Below are positions 15,014-22,737 of a stretch of DNA of 24,206 bases, piece after piece. The translations under genes were made by a program, and so were the position numbers. The stretch spans positions 1 through 24,206 of the forward strand of contig JAEYRD010000231.1 of the NCBI GenBank assembly GCA_023435725.1, in the 5' to 3' direction. The first letter of the stretch is position 1. Each line of letters starts with the position of its first letter. The stretch comes from Pseudomonadota bacterium. GTDB taxonomy: Bacteria; Pseudomonadota; Alphaproteobacteria; Rhizobiales; Xanthobacteraceae. The notes beneath the pieces are model-generated. The model had not been told where the DNA came from and did not search any database. It was given only the letters and a program-made list of their open reading frames with translations.

Positions 15014-16279
15014 CTACCCGAACCGGTGACTGTAGCGATCCACCGTCAGCGCGCTGGCGTCGACGTCCGGCTTCTTGCCGGACAGCATGTCCGCGAGCAC
15101 GCGGCCGGAACCGCAGGACATGGTCCAGCCGAGCGTGCCGTGGCCGGTGTTGAGGTGGAGATTGGCATACTGCGTCGGACCGATCACCGGCGGGCCGTCC
15201 GGCGTCATCGGACGCAGGCCGCTCCAGAACGTCGCCCTGGAGAGATCGCCGCCGCGCGGGAACAGATCGGTCAAGGAATGATCGAGCGTGGCGCGGCGCG
15301 CGTCATAGAGCTTGGTCGAAAAGCCCGAGATTTCGGCGGTGCCGCCGACGCGGATGCGACTTCCAAGGCGCGTGATCGCGACCTTGTAGCTCTCGTCCAT
15401 CACGGTCGATTCCGGCGCACCGGAGGCGTCCTTGATCGGCACCGTGATCGAATACCCCTTCACCGGATAGACCGGCAGCGAGATGCCGAGCGGCGCAACG
15501 AGACGCGACGACCAGCTTCCGAGCGCGAGCACGTAAGCGTCGGCCTGCAACATGCCGGCGCTGGTCGCGACGCCGCTGACGCGCGCGCCGTCCGTGACGA
15601 TGCGGTCGATGCCGGTGTTGAACATGAAGCGCACGCCGAGCGCCTCGGCATGCTTGGCCAGCGCCTGCGTGAACATGTGGCAGTCGCCGGTCTCGTCCTG
15701 CGGCAGGCGCAGTCCGCCGGCGAATTTCTCCTTCACGCCGGCGAGCGCAGGCTCGACCGCGATGCAGCCTTCGCGGCTCAGCACCTCGAAAGGAACGCCA
15801 TATTGCTTGAGCACGGCGATGTCCTCGCCGGTGCCGTCGAGCTGCGCCTGGTAGCGGAACAGCTGGAGCGTGCCCTGCGAGCGCTCGTCATACTTGATGC
15901 CGATGTCGCGGCGCAGATCGCGCAGGCAATCGCGGCTGTATTCCGCGATCGGGATCATCCGGCTCTTGTTGACCGCATAGCGCGCGCTGGTGCAGTTGCG
16001 CAGCATCTTGAGCAGCCAGACCCACATCACGGGATCGAGCTTCGGCCGGATCACCAGCGGGCCGTGCTTCATCAAAAGCCACTTGACCGCCTTGACCGGC
16101 ACGCCGGGACCGGCCCAGGGGGAAGAATAGCCGGGCGAGACCTCGCCCGCATTGGCGAAAGAGGTCTCCAGTGCCGGCTCCGGCTGACGGTCGACGACCG
16201 TCACCTCATGGCCGGCACGAGCAAGGTAGTAGGCAGAGGTGACACCGATGACACCGCTGCCGAGGATCAGAACTTTCAC
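15014..16279 (-). CDS. dadA: D-amino acid dehydrogenase (DadA)
   Basis: 421 residues, the normal length of the small subunit of D-amino acid dehydrogenase. The FAD-binding start MKVLILGSGVIGVTSAYYLA, the DRQPEPALETSFANAGEVSPGYSSPWAGPG block (SFANAGEVSPGY is diagnostic), PVKGYSITVPI, and the C-terminal SGLRPMTPDGPPVIGPT and LNTGHGTLGWTMSCGSG are all classic DadA motifs. It oxidises D-amino acids, chiefly D-alanine, to keto acids and ammonia at the inner membrane, passing electrons to quinone. The GTG start has GGGAG upstream. It lies 71 bases after the transaminase gene on the same strand and is probably co-transcribed. No alanine racemase gene is in the window. Confidence 0.95.
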   Translation of the reverse strand: MKVLILGSGVIGVTSAYYLARAGHEVTVVDRQPEPALETSFANAGEVSPGYSSPWAGPGVPVKAVKWLLMKHGPLVIRPKLDPVMWVWLLKMLRNCTSARYAVNKSRMIPIAEYSRDCLRDLRRDIGIKYDERSQGTLQLFRYQAQLDGTGEDIAVLKQYGVPFEVLSREGCIAVEPALAGVKEKFAGGLRLPQDETGDCHMFTQALAKHAEALGVRFMFNTGIDRIVTDGARVSGVATSAGMLQADAYVLALGSWSSRLVAPLGISLPVYPVKGYSITVPIKDASGAPESTVMDESYKVAITRLGSRIRVGGTAEISGFSTKLYDARRATLDHSLTDLFPRGGDLSRATFWSGLRPMTPDGPPVIGPTQYANLHLNTGHGTLGWTMSCGSGRVLADMLSGKKPDVDASALTVDRYSHRFG

Positions 16280-16350
16280 GCTTCGTCAAACTCCCGCGAT
16301 ATTACGCTCGCCGCTGCAAGAAGAAATTCCTTGAACGGCGAGAGCAATTA

Positions 16351-17679
16351 TCAGGCCACCTTCTTGATGGCGTCGCCGAGGATCGAGACCATCTGGTCGA
16401 TGTGGCTCTTCTCGACGATGAGTGGAGGTGACATCGCGAAGGAGTCACCGCTCGTGCGCAGGTAGAGGCCGGTGTTGAAGCAGTCGACCATGACGTCATA
16501 GCCGCGCGCGCCGACAATGCCGTCGCGCGGCGCCAACTCGACTGCGCCCATCAGGCCGCAATTGCGGATGTCGACCACGTTGGGCAAGCCTTTGAGCGAG
16601 TGCAGCGCATCGCGCCAGTATTCGGCGATCGATGCACCGCGCGTGAGCAGGCCTTCGTCCTTGTAGATATCCAGCGTCGCGATACCCGCGGCGCAGGCCG
16701 TCGGATGCGCCGAATAGGTGTAGCCGTGGAACAGCTCGATCTGGCTCTCAGGACCGACCATCAGTCCGTCGTACACCTTGCGGCTCGCGAACACCGCGCC
16801 GCAGGGAATGGTACCATTGGTGATGCCCTTGGCCGTTGTCATCAGGTCCGGCGTGACGCCGAAGAAGTTGGCGGCGAACGGCGTGCCGAGGCGGCCGAAG
16901 CCGGTGATGACCTCGTCGAAGATCAGGAGGATGCCGTGCTTGTCGCAGATCTCGCGCAGGCGCTGGAGATAGCCCTTCGGCGGCGGCAGCACCGCGGTCG
17001 AACCCGGCACCGGCTCAACGATGACGGCAGCGATCGTCTCGGCGCCGTGCAGGCCGACCAGGCGCTCGAGGTCATCGGCGAGCTCGACGCCGTGGTCCGG
17101 CTGATCCTTGGCGAAGGCGTTGCGGCCGAGATCGTGGGTGTGGCGGATATGGTCGACGCCGGGAAGATGCGTCGCGAAGGCGCGGCGGTTAGCGACCATG
17201 CCGCCGACCGACATGCCGCCGAAGCCGACGCCGTGATAGCCGCGCTCGCGGCCGATCAGGCGGGTGCGGCTCGACTGGCCGTTGGCGCGGTGATAGGCGA
17301 GCGCGATTTTCAGCGCGGTGTCGACCGACTCGGAGCCGGAGTTGGTGAAGAAGATGCGGTCGAGGCCCTTCGGCGCGATCTCGGCGAGACGCTCAGCGAA
17401 GTCGAACGCCAGCGGATGGCCCATCTGGAACGACGGCGCGAAGTCCAGCGTCATGAGCTGGCGCTCGACAGCGGCGGCGATCTGCTTGCGGCCGTGGCCG
17501 GCATTGACGCACCAGAGGCCGGCGGACCCGTCGATCACCTTGCGACCGTCGACGCTGGTGTAGTGCATGCCCTCGGCCGAGGAGAACAGGCGCGGCGCCT
17601 TCTTGAACTGACGGTTGGCCGTGAACGGCATCCAGAACGAGTCGGTCTTGATAGTGTTCGGAATCTGATGAAGGGTCAC
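16351..17679 (-). CDS. Omega-amino acid:pyruvate transaminase (class III)
   Basis: 442 residues, PLP-dependent class III aminotransferase. The start FWMPFTANRQFKKAPRLF is typical of beta-alanine:pyruvate transaminases. Visible sites: phosphate-binding GSES (115-118), GYHG (148-150 region), the Asp255 in FDEVITGFGR that holds the PLP ring, and the Schiff-base Lys284 in TTAKGITNG. Relatives move the amino group of beta-alanine, GABA or putrescine onto pyruvate, giving alanine and a semialdehyde. The GTG start follows AAAGGAG. It is the first gene of a likely two-gene operon with dadA and is divergent from an XRE-cupin regulator. Beta-alanine is the best guess by similarity, with putrescine or another omega-amine as alternatives. 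Confidence 0.92.
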   Translation of the reverse strand: MTLHQIPNTIKTDSFWMPFTANRQFKKAPRLFSSAEGMHYTSVDGRKVIDGSAGLWCVNAGHGRKQIAAAVERQLMTLDFAPSFQMGHPLAFDFAERLAEIAPKGLDRIFFTNSGSESVDTALKIALAYHRANGQSSRTRLIGRERGYHGVGFGGMSVGGMVANRRAFATHLPGVDHIRHTHDLGRNAFAKDQPDHGVELADDLERLVGLHGAETIAAVIVEPVPGSTAVLPPPKGYLQRLREICDKHGILLIFDEVITGFGRLGTPFAANFFGVTPDLMTTAKGITNGTIPCGAVFASRKVYDGLMVGPESQIELFHGYTYSAHPTACAAGIATLDIYKDEGLLTRGASIAEYWRDALHSLKGLPNVVDIRNCGLMGAVELAPRDGIVGARGYDVMVDCFNTGLYLRTSGDSFAMSPPLIVEKSHIDQMVSILGDAIKKVA

Positions 17680-17698
17680 GGGCCACGCTCCTTTGCTG

Positions 17699-17814
17699 AC
17701 CTGCTAGCAGAGCCACGGCTTCAATAGGGCAACAAGTCCTTTTCTGGGGACCTGCAAGCCATTGATTTGACTAGGGCTACTGGTCCATATTTGCGCGATC
17801 CGCAACACCTGCAA
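17699..17814. promoter_or_regulatory. Divergent promoter region with ACCTGC repeats and palindromes
   Basis: The 151-base gap between the transaminase and regulator starts holds three ACCTGC words (17699-17704, 17750-17755, 17807-17812), the last two extended to ACCTGCAA. It also holds the palindrome CTGCTAGCAG (17701-17710) and the inverted repeat TTGCG-CGATC-CGCAA (17791-17805). One or more may bind the regulator at 17831. Which one matters cannot be told from one sequence. Confidence 0.35.
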
Positions 17815-17830
17815 CACAGGGACCAGGGGC

Positions 17831-18379
17831 ATGAGCGTCGACATTGGTGGACGGCTGCGATTCATCCGGGCGCGCCAGAAGCTGTCGCAGCGGGAACTCG
17901 CCAAACGCGCCGGCGTCACCAATTCGACGATCTCGCTGATTGAATCCAACCAGATGAACCCGTCGGTCGGCGCGCTCAAGCGCATCCTTGACGGCATCCC
18001 GATGGGGCTCGCCGAGTTCTTCGCGCTGGAGCCGGAGAGCCGGCGCAAGATCTTCTACCGCGCGGAGGAACTGACGGAGGTCGGCAAGAAGCCGATCTCG
18101 TATCGCCAGATCGGCGACAATCTGTTCGGCCGCAGCCTGCAGATTTTGAAAGAGCGCTACGAGCCCGGCAGCGACACCGGACGCGTCCCTCTCGTTCACG
18201 ACGGCGAGGAAGGCGGCATCGTGATCTCGGGCAAATTAGAAGTCACCGTCGAGGATGAACGCCGCATTCTCAATCCGGGCGATGCCTATTATTTTGAGAG
18301 CCGCCGCCCGCATCGCTTTCGCTGCGTCGGCGGCAAGCCGTGCGAAGTGATCTCGGCTTGCACGCCGCCGACGTTTTGA
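17831..18379 (+). CDS. XRE-cupin transcriptional regulator, PuuR family
   Basis: 182 residues, the usual length of PuuR. Residues 5-62 form a Xre helix-turn-helix (IRARQKLSQRELAKRAGVTN, then STISLIESNQMNPSVGALKR). Residues 105-178 form a cupin domain with LVHDGEEGGIVISGK and SRRPHRFRC. PuuR in E. coli represses putrescine use genes and is released by putrescine. The gene is divergent from the omega-transaminase/dadA pair across 151 bases and very likely controls it. It shares the HDGEE-x-G and SRRPHRF motifs with the regulator at 14145, but lacks that protein's basic tail. The start is ATG. Confidence 0.93.
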   Translation: MSVDIGGRLRFIRARQKLSQRELAKRAGVTNSTISLIESNQMNPSVGALKRILDGIPMGLAEFFALEPESRRKIFYRAEELTEVGKKPISYRQIGDNLFGRSLQILKERYEPGSDTGRVPLVHDGEEGGIVISGKLEVTVEDERRILNPGDAYYFESRRPHRFRCVGGKPCEVISACTPPTF

Positions 18380-18401
18380 AGCGCGATCGACCGCATCCGG
18401 G

Positions 18402-18431
18402 ATCTTACGGAGCACCGCTATCTTACGGAGC
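18402..18431 (+). repeat. Tandem 18-base spaced repeat ATCTTACGGAGC
   Basis: ATCTTACGGAGC occurs at 18402-18413 and again at 18420-18431, with a period of 18 bases. It lies between the stop of the regulator gene and the probable promoter of the structured leader. It could be a pair of activator sites or chance duplication. Confidence 0.4.
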
Positions 18432-18480
18432 TTGAGCCATCTCAATTTCCGCGAGCCAAACCGCTATATCTTGCGAACCG

Positions 18481-18563
18481 TAGCCGAGCAGCCTGGCGCA
18501 AAGGTGCTGAGGTTATGGCCCCGGACTCCTAGGCACTCCGGGGCCGCTTCGTAACAAAGGCTA
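18481..18563 (+). ncRNA. Predicted three-way-junction RNA leader before the 50-aa gene
   Basis: Helix 1 pairs TAGCC (18481-18485) with GGCTA (18559-18563). Helix 2 pairs AGCA-g-CCT (18487-18494) with AGGTGCT (18502-18508) around a 7-base loop. Helix 3 pairs GTTA (18512-18515) with TAAC (18552-18555), then GGCCCCGGA (18517-18525) with TCCGGGGCC (18537-18545). The 11-base apical loop holds CTCCT and the self-complementary CCTAGG. The AAAGG ribosome site (18556-18560) is partly inside helix 1, and the ATG follows at 18568. A -10-like TATATC (18465-18470) would start transcription just before helix 1. This fits a cis-regulator of translation; a trans-acting small RNA is possible. No known family was recognised. 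Confidence 0.4.
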
Positions 18564-18567
18564 GCGC

Positions 18568-18720
18568 ATGAAGATCACTCTCGCCAATGCGGAAGCCGCG
18601 CTCGACGAAGTTCAGCGCGATGCCGACAAGCTGCATTCGCGCGAGCTGCGCAGGGCTATCGCCAACTACATCGAGACGCAGAGGGAAGCGATCAAGGCCA
18701 TCCGGCGGAAGATGAACTAA
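18568..18720 (+). CDS. Small hypothetical helical protein, 50 aa
   Basis: MKITLANAEAALDEVQRDAD... to ...AIKAIRRKMN, ending at TAA 18718-18720. The composition is highly charged and amphipathic (Glu, Asp, Arg, Lys, Ala, Leu), so one or two long helices are likely, perhaps a coiled coil. The ATG follows AAAGG by 7 bases. Codon use matches real genes of the window, and no competing frame covers it. I do not recognise a family and give no function. It is preceded directly by a strongly structured leader, which suggests post-transcriptional control. Confidence 0.7.
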   Translation: MKITLANAEAALDEVQRDADKLHSRELRRAIANYIETQREAIKAIRRKMN

Positions 18721-18821
18721 GTCGGGTCACGAAAGCAGATTTAGCGGCCCCCTCCTGAACCAGGAAGACATTGCGGGCGACCAAAAGGCGGAACCCGCCC
18801 CGCTTCGTCTACGAGTCGCCT

Positions 18822-20354
18822 ATGTCCGCCTCTTTCCGCATCGCACTGCTTGCTGCGGTGGCGTCACTTACCCCTGCCATCAGCCACGCGATGGACGCCG
18901 ACCTACGCGCCAGAAGCCGCGAGCCGACCGCCATCGCCCTCTGCGGTGAGGTCAACAGCGACGGTGCCGGCTTCACGACAGCCGATTGCGGCAAGGCCGG
19001 TTACGACAAGCTCGTCGCTGCGATTGACAGATCATTCGACGCCGCGCTGGCAAAAACGCCGGCCAATATCCGGCCGCTGCTGAAGCGTGATCAGGCCTGG
19101 TTCAACGAAATGATCCTTGAAGCCGCGGGCACCGTCCAGGAAGCGGACGAGGACGAACTTCGTGAGAACTTCGTCGCCACGCTTCACAAGCGCGCCGCTG
19201 TACTGGACGACGTCGCACAGGGGTTTGGACGAAGCGGGCTCGCCGGCAAGTGGGTTTATGCGTTCGGGAGCGTCACGCTAACTGCAGCCGACAACGGTGA
19301 GTTTCGTCTCGCTGCGGACATGCAGGCCTATTACGGCAGCGACAAGCACCGCTCCTGCAGGTTGAATGCGGTCGTCGCGCCGTCCGCCGGCGGCTGGCTG
19401 AGCGGCACGATCCAGCCTGAGGAGGGCAAGCCGGCAAGCGCCGGGGAGCAGAAGACGACGGTCGAGGGGAAGTCCCCGAAGCCACCGTCGATCAAGCTTC
19501 GCCGTCAGGGTGACTCGCTGCGCGTCGTCATGATCGACAGCGATAACGAATGGGACAACAAGCGCGACGACTGCGACTACATGTGGCAGATCACGGGCAG
19601 TTACTTTGCGAGCGGTCGGCAGGATACGGCCGACAGGGCCGACACCAGCTTCGTGATGCCGACCTTCGACTGCCTGCGCCCGGATACCGCGACCGACGAA
19701 GAAATCTGCGCCGACCCCGACCTTGCCGAAAATGACAGGCGGCTGAATCGCGCCTGGAAGGCATTGCTCCCGAGGCTCGACGATGCGACCCGGCGCGCGC
19801 TGACGGAAGATCAGCGCAACTGGGTCGGTGCCCAGACGCAAGAGTATCCCGAATTCCTGCATCCGGCCTGGGAGAAACAGACGGCACAGATGCATTTCAC
19901 GGCCAACGCGCGCGACCACGTCGATGGCCTCCAGCGCGAGCGCATCGCATTGCTCGAGGGCTTCGACGACAAGCGCAGGGGTCTTGCAGGTGTCTGGCTG
20001 GCTTACAACGCCATCATCAAGATCACCGTCGACAAGGATGGCCGCTTGAAGGCGCAGGGCTGGAAGTGGGATCAGGGTGACTGGAAGGCGGGCTGCGACT
20101 ACGATATGAGCGGCAAGATCGCCGACGGCACCTTTCGCTCCGACGAGCAACGCAAGAACCCGGACACGCTGGAACGCGATCACGGCATGCTGATCGTCAA
20201 CCGGCTCGATGATCTCTTTGCAAAGAAGCGCAGCGGCAAGGAGAACGAGGACGAGGAGAAGTGCAAGCGGAGGCTCGACAACTCCTCGACAGCAAGGCTT
20301 TTTCCTGCCCGTCCCTCGCTCGACATCGACAACCTTCCCGGCTTTATTCGCTAG
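18822..20354 (+). CDS. Secreted protein with an LprI-like (DUF1311) domain
   Basis: 510 residues. The signal peptide is MSASFRIALLAAVASLTPAISHA. A first Cys-containing LprI-like segment may lie near residues 35-120 (LCGEVNS...GYDKLVAAIDRSFDAAL...QAWFNEM). A clearer one lies near 285-345: FDCLRPDTATDEEICADPDL, then RRLNRAWKALL and LTEDQRNWVGAQ. LprI-like domains occur in lysozyme inhibitors and many exported proteins of unknown role. The two intervening regions (SGLAGKWVYAFGSVTLTAADNG and RGLAGVWLAYNAIIKITVDKDG in part) look like a repeated beta-rich module, so the protein may be two copies of an LprI-plus-beta unit. I choose the ATG at 18822; a TTG at 18771 with AGGAAG upstream is an alternative. 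Confidence 0.75.
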   Translation: MSASFRIALLAAVASLTPAISHAMDADLRARSREPTAIALCGEVNSDGAGFTTADCGKAGYDKLVAAIDRSFDAALAKTPANIRPLLKRDQAWFNEMILEAAGTVQEADEDELRENFVATLHKRAAVLDDVAQGFGRSGLAGKWVYAFGSVTLTAADNGEFRLAADMQAYYGSDKHRSCRLNAVVAPSAGGWLSGTIQPEEGKPASAGEQKTTVEGKSPKPPSIKLRRQGDSLRVVMIDSDNEWDNKRDDCDYMWQITGSYFASGRQDTADRADTSFVMPTFDCLRPDTATDEEICADPDLAENDRRLNRAWKALLPRLDDATRRALTEDQRNWVGAQTQEYPEFLHPAWEKQTAQMHFTANARDHVDGLQRERIALLEGFDDKRRGLAGVWLAYNAIIKITVDKDGRLKAQGWKWDQGDWKAGCDYDMSGKIADGTFRSDEQRKNPDTLERDHGMLIVNRLDDLFAKKRSGKENEDEEKCKRRLDNSSTARLFPARPSLDIDNLPGFIR

Positions 20355-20438
20355 CCGCACTCGGCCGGCGAAGGCGTCGATTGATCTGCGAGGCCGCTGT
20401 GTCGAGCGTGACCATTCAGCGGCCCGCCGGATGCAGGG

Positions 20439-20471
20439 CATGATGCTGCCGCAGCACGCGGCAGCATCATG
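20439..20471. terminator. Strong hairpin between convergent genes
   Basis: CATGATGCTGCCG (20439-20451) and CGGCAGCATCATG (20459-20471) are perfect 13-base inverted repeats around a 7-base loop. The hairpin lies between the stops of the LprI-like gene and the paoC-like gene. No T-run flanks it, so it may work as a bidirectional transcript end through stability or processing rather than as a classic intrinsic terminator. Confidence 0.6.
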
Positions 20472-20481
20472 GGCATCATAG

Positions 20482-22737
20482 CTATTTCAGCAACTCCTCG
20501 ATCCGGATCGGAAAGCGACGGACACGTATGCCGGTCGCATGCCAGACCGCGTTGGCGACCGCGCCGGCGCTGCCTGTGATGCCGATCTCGCCGACGCCCT
20601 TGATACCGAGCGCATTCACATGCGGGTCGTGCTCCTCGACCGTGATCACGTCGAGCGGCGGCACGTCGGCATTCACGGGGATGTGGTACTCGCCGAGATT
20701 GGCATTCATGATCCGCCCGCTACGGCGGTCGGTGATGGCTTCCTCGTGCAGTGCGAAGGACATGCCCCAGATCATGCCGCCGAAGAGCTGGCTCTTCACC
20801 AGATGCGGATTGACGATACGTCCCGCAGCGAACGCGCCGACCATCCGCGTGACGCGGATCTGGCCGAGCTCGGGATCGACCTTCACCTCCGCGAACACCG
20901 CGCCGTGGGCGTGCATCGCGTACTCTTCCATCGCGGCAGGGTTCGGCGTGCCGGTGCCGCGGGCTTCGACCTCAGCGACACCGGCACGCGCGAGAATCTC
21001 GGCATAGCTTTCACCGCGGCTTTCGTCGTCGCGCCGGATCAACCTGCCGTCGCGCGCAATCACGCCGGCATTGCCGGCGCCGAACAAGGGCGAGCGCTCG
21101 TCACCGGTTGCGAGATCGGCAAGCTTGGCGATGACGGCCGCCCCCGCACTGTGGATCGCCGCACCGGCCGTCGCCGTGTGCGCCGAGCCGCCGGCAATGC
21201 CGGCATCGGGCAGGTCTGAAGTTCCGGCCTTGAACTCGACGCGGTCAATATCGAGGCCGACCGCATCGGCCGCGATCTGGGCGAGCGCCGTCCAGGCGCC
21301 CTGCCCCATGTCATGCGCGCCGATCTCCATCGCGCCGCTCCCATCGCGGCGGATCGCCGCGCGCGCTTCGGCCTGGAACATCAGCGCCGGGAAGGTCGCA
21401 GTACCCACGCCCCAACCGACCAGGAGGCCGGAATCGTCACGCATCTGACGTGGCTGCAGCGACCGCTTTGACCAGCCGAAGCGCGCCGCGCCCTGCTCGT
21501 AGCAGGCACGCAGCGCCTTCGAGGAGAAGGGTTTGCCAGTCATCGGCTCGACCTCGGCATAGTTCTTCAGGCGGAAGGCGAGCGGATCGATGCCACAGGC
21601 CCAGGCCATCTCGTCGATCGCGCTTTCGAGTGCGATCGATCCGGTCGCCTCGCCGGGCGCGCGCATGAATAACGGCGTGCCGGTGTTGACGCGCACGGCA
21701 TCGTGCGAAGTGCGGATCGCAGGAGCCGCATAAAGCGTGTGCGAGGCGTCGGCCGCGGGCTCATAGAAGTCGTCGAACGTGCTCGATACGGTCCTGGCGT
21801 GGTGATCGAGGGCGGTGAGACGTCCCTCGCTGTCGGTACCGATGCGCAACCGCTGGCGCGTCGGCGCGCGATGGCCGACCGGACCATACATCTGCTCACG
21901 GCGCAGGACGAGCTTGACGGGCTTGCCGACCAGCTTTGCGGCCATGACGCCGAGCACTTGCGGACCAGCCATCAACCCCTTCGACCCAAAGCCACCGCCA
22001 AGGAACGGACTGCGGATATGGATCTTGTCCGGCGCGATGCCGAACAGCTCGGCGATGCGCCCCAGCGACAACATCAGCCCCTGGGTGGGCATGTCGATCT
22101 GCAGTCTGTCGCCGTCCCAGGCGGCGACGATGGCATGCGGCTCCATCGCGTTGTGATATTGCGGCGGCGTCTCGTAAACCGCCTCGATCTGCTTCTCGGC
22201 CGAGGCGAGGCCCGCCTCGACATCGCCGCGGTGACTTTCGGTGGGGTTGCCGACACCGACGACGGGCGGCACGAAACTCTCGCCGGCATCCAGGCCAACG
22301 AGTGCAGGGAGCGTCTCGTAGCGTGGCGCCAGCAGCACCGCGCCTTCCGTCGCCGCCTCGAGCGTCTCGGCGATCACGACGGCGATGGGCTGGTTGGCGT
22401 AGCGGACCTCATTGCTCTGCAACACCTCCATCCGGAACACGAACGGATTGGTCTTGATCTCCGGATCGATCGCGAGCTGAGGCTTGTGGTCTGATGTCAT
22501 GACGTCGACGACGCCGGGATGGCGCTTCGCAGCGGTGACATCGAGCGAGGCCACGCGACCGCGCGCGATGCTGGAGACCGCAATCACCGCAAACAGAATA
22601 CCCGGCGGATGATTGTCGGCGGCATAGGTCGCCTGCCCCTTGACCTTGAGGATGCCGTCACGGCGGGTCAGCGGCTGGCCGATGTTCGAGCCATGGCGCA
22701 GATGGGCGGGCGCGCTGGTGAGGTTGAGCTCAGGCAT
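20482..22737 (-). CDS. paoC: Aldehyde oxidoreductase, molybdenum-binding subunit (PaoC-like)
   Basis: 751 residues of the xanthine oxidase family large subunit. Visible features are GQATYAADNHPPGILFAV at the start, the cofactor motifs FLGGGFGSKG and GAHDMGQGAWTALAQIAADAVG (in part DMGQGAWT), SAHTATAGAAIHSAG, and the catalytic Glu717 in IKGVGEIGITGS. The subunit binds molybdopterin cytosine dinucleotide and oxidises aldehydes to acids. PaoABC in E. coli is periplasmic and detoxifies aromatic aldehydes. The start ATG at 22735-22737 overlaps the upstream stop (ATGCCTGA); the in-frame ATG at 22761 lies deeper in the upstream gene and is less likely. It is the last gene of the operon in the window. 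Confidence 0.93.
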   Translation of the reverse strand: MPELNLTSAPAHLRHGSNIGQPLTRRDGILKVKGQATYAADNHPPGILFAVIAVSSIARGRVASLDVTAAKRHPGVVDVMTSDHKPQLAIDPEIKTNPFVFRMEVLQSNEVRYANQPIAVVIAETLEAATEGAVLLAPRYETLPALVGLDAGESFVPPVVGVGNPTESHRGDVEAGLASAEKQIEAVYETPPQYHNAMEPHAIVAAWDGDRLQIDMPTQGLMLSLGRIAELFGIAPDKIHIRSPFLGGGFGSKGLMAGPQVLGVMAAKLVGKPVKLVLRREQMYGPVGHRAPTRQRLRIGTDSEGRLTALDHHARTVSSTFDDFYEPAADASHTLYAAPAIRTSHDAVRVNTGTPLFMRAPGEATGSIALESAIDEMAWACGIDPLAFRLKNYAEVEPMTGKPFSSKALRACYEQGAARFGWSKRSLQPRQMRDDSGLLVGWGVGTATFPALMFQAEARAAIRRDGSGAMEIGAHDMGQGAWTALAQIAADAVGLDIDRVEFKAGTSDLPDAGIAGGSAHTATAGAAIHSAGAAVIAKLADLATGDERSPLFGAGNAGVIARDGRLIRRDDESRGESYAEILARAGVAEVEARGTGTPNPAAMEEYAMHAHGAVFAEVKVDPELGQIRVTRMVGAFAAGRIVNPHLVKSQLFGGMIWGMSFALHEEAITDRRSGRIMNANLGEYHIPVNADVPPLDVITVEEHDPHVNALGIKGVGEIGITGSAGAVANAVWHATGIRVRRFPIRIEELLK

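Noticed and set aside
15026..17727. Long plus-strand frames opposite dadA and the transaminase
   Set aside because: Shadows of well-recognised minus-strand genes; Arg/Asp/Ala-rich translations without domains.
18517..18545. Intrinsic terminator from the 9-bp GGCCCCGGA stem
   Set aside because: No T-run follows, and the stem sits inside the leader just before a start codon.
18481..18563. tRNA or tmRNA-like fold
   Set aside because: There is no 7-bp acceptor stem, no TTCGA T-loop and no CCA context; the helix arrangement is a three-way junction instead.
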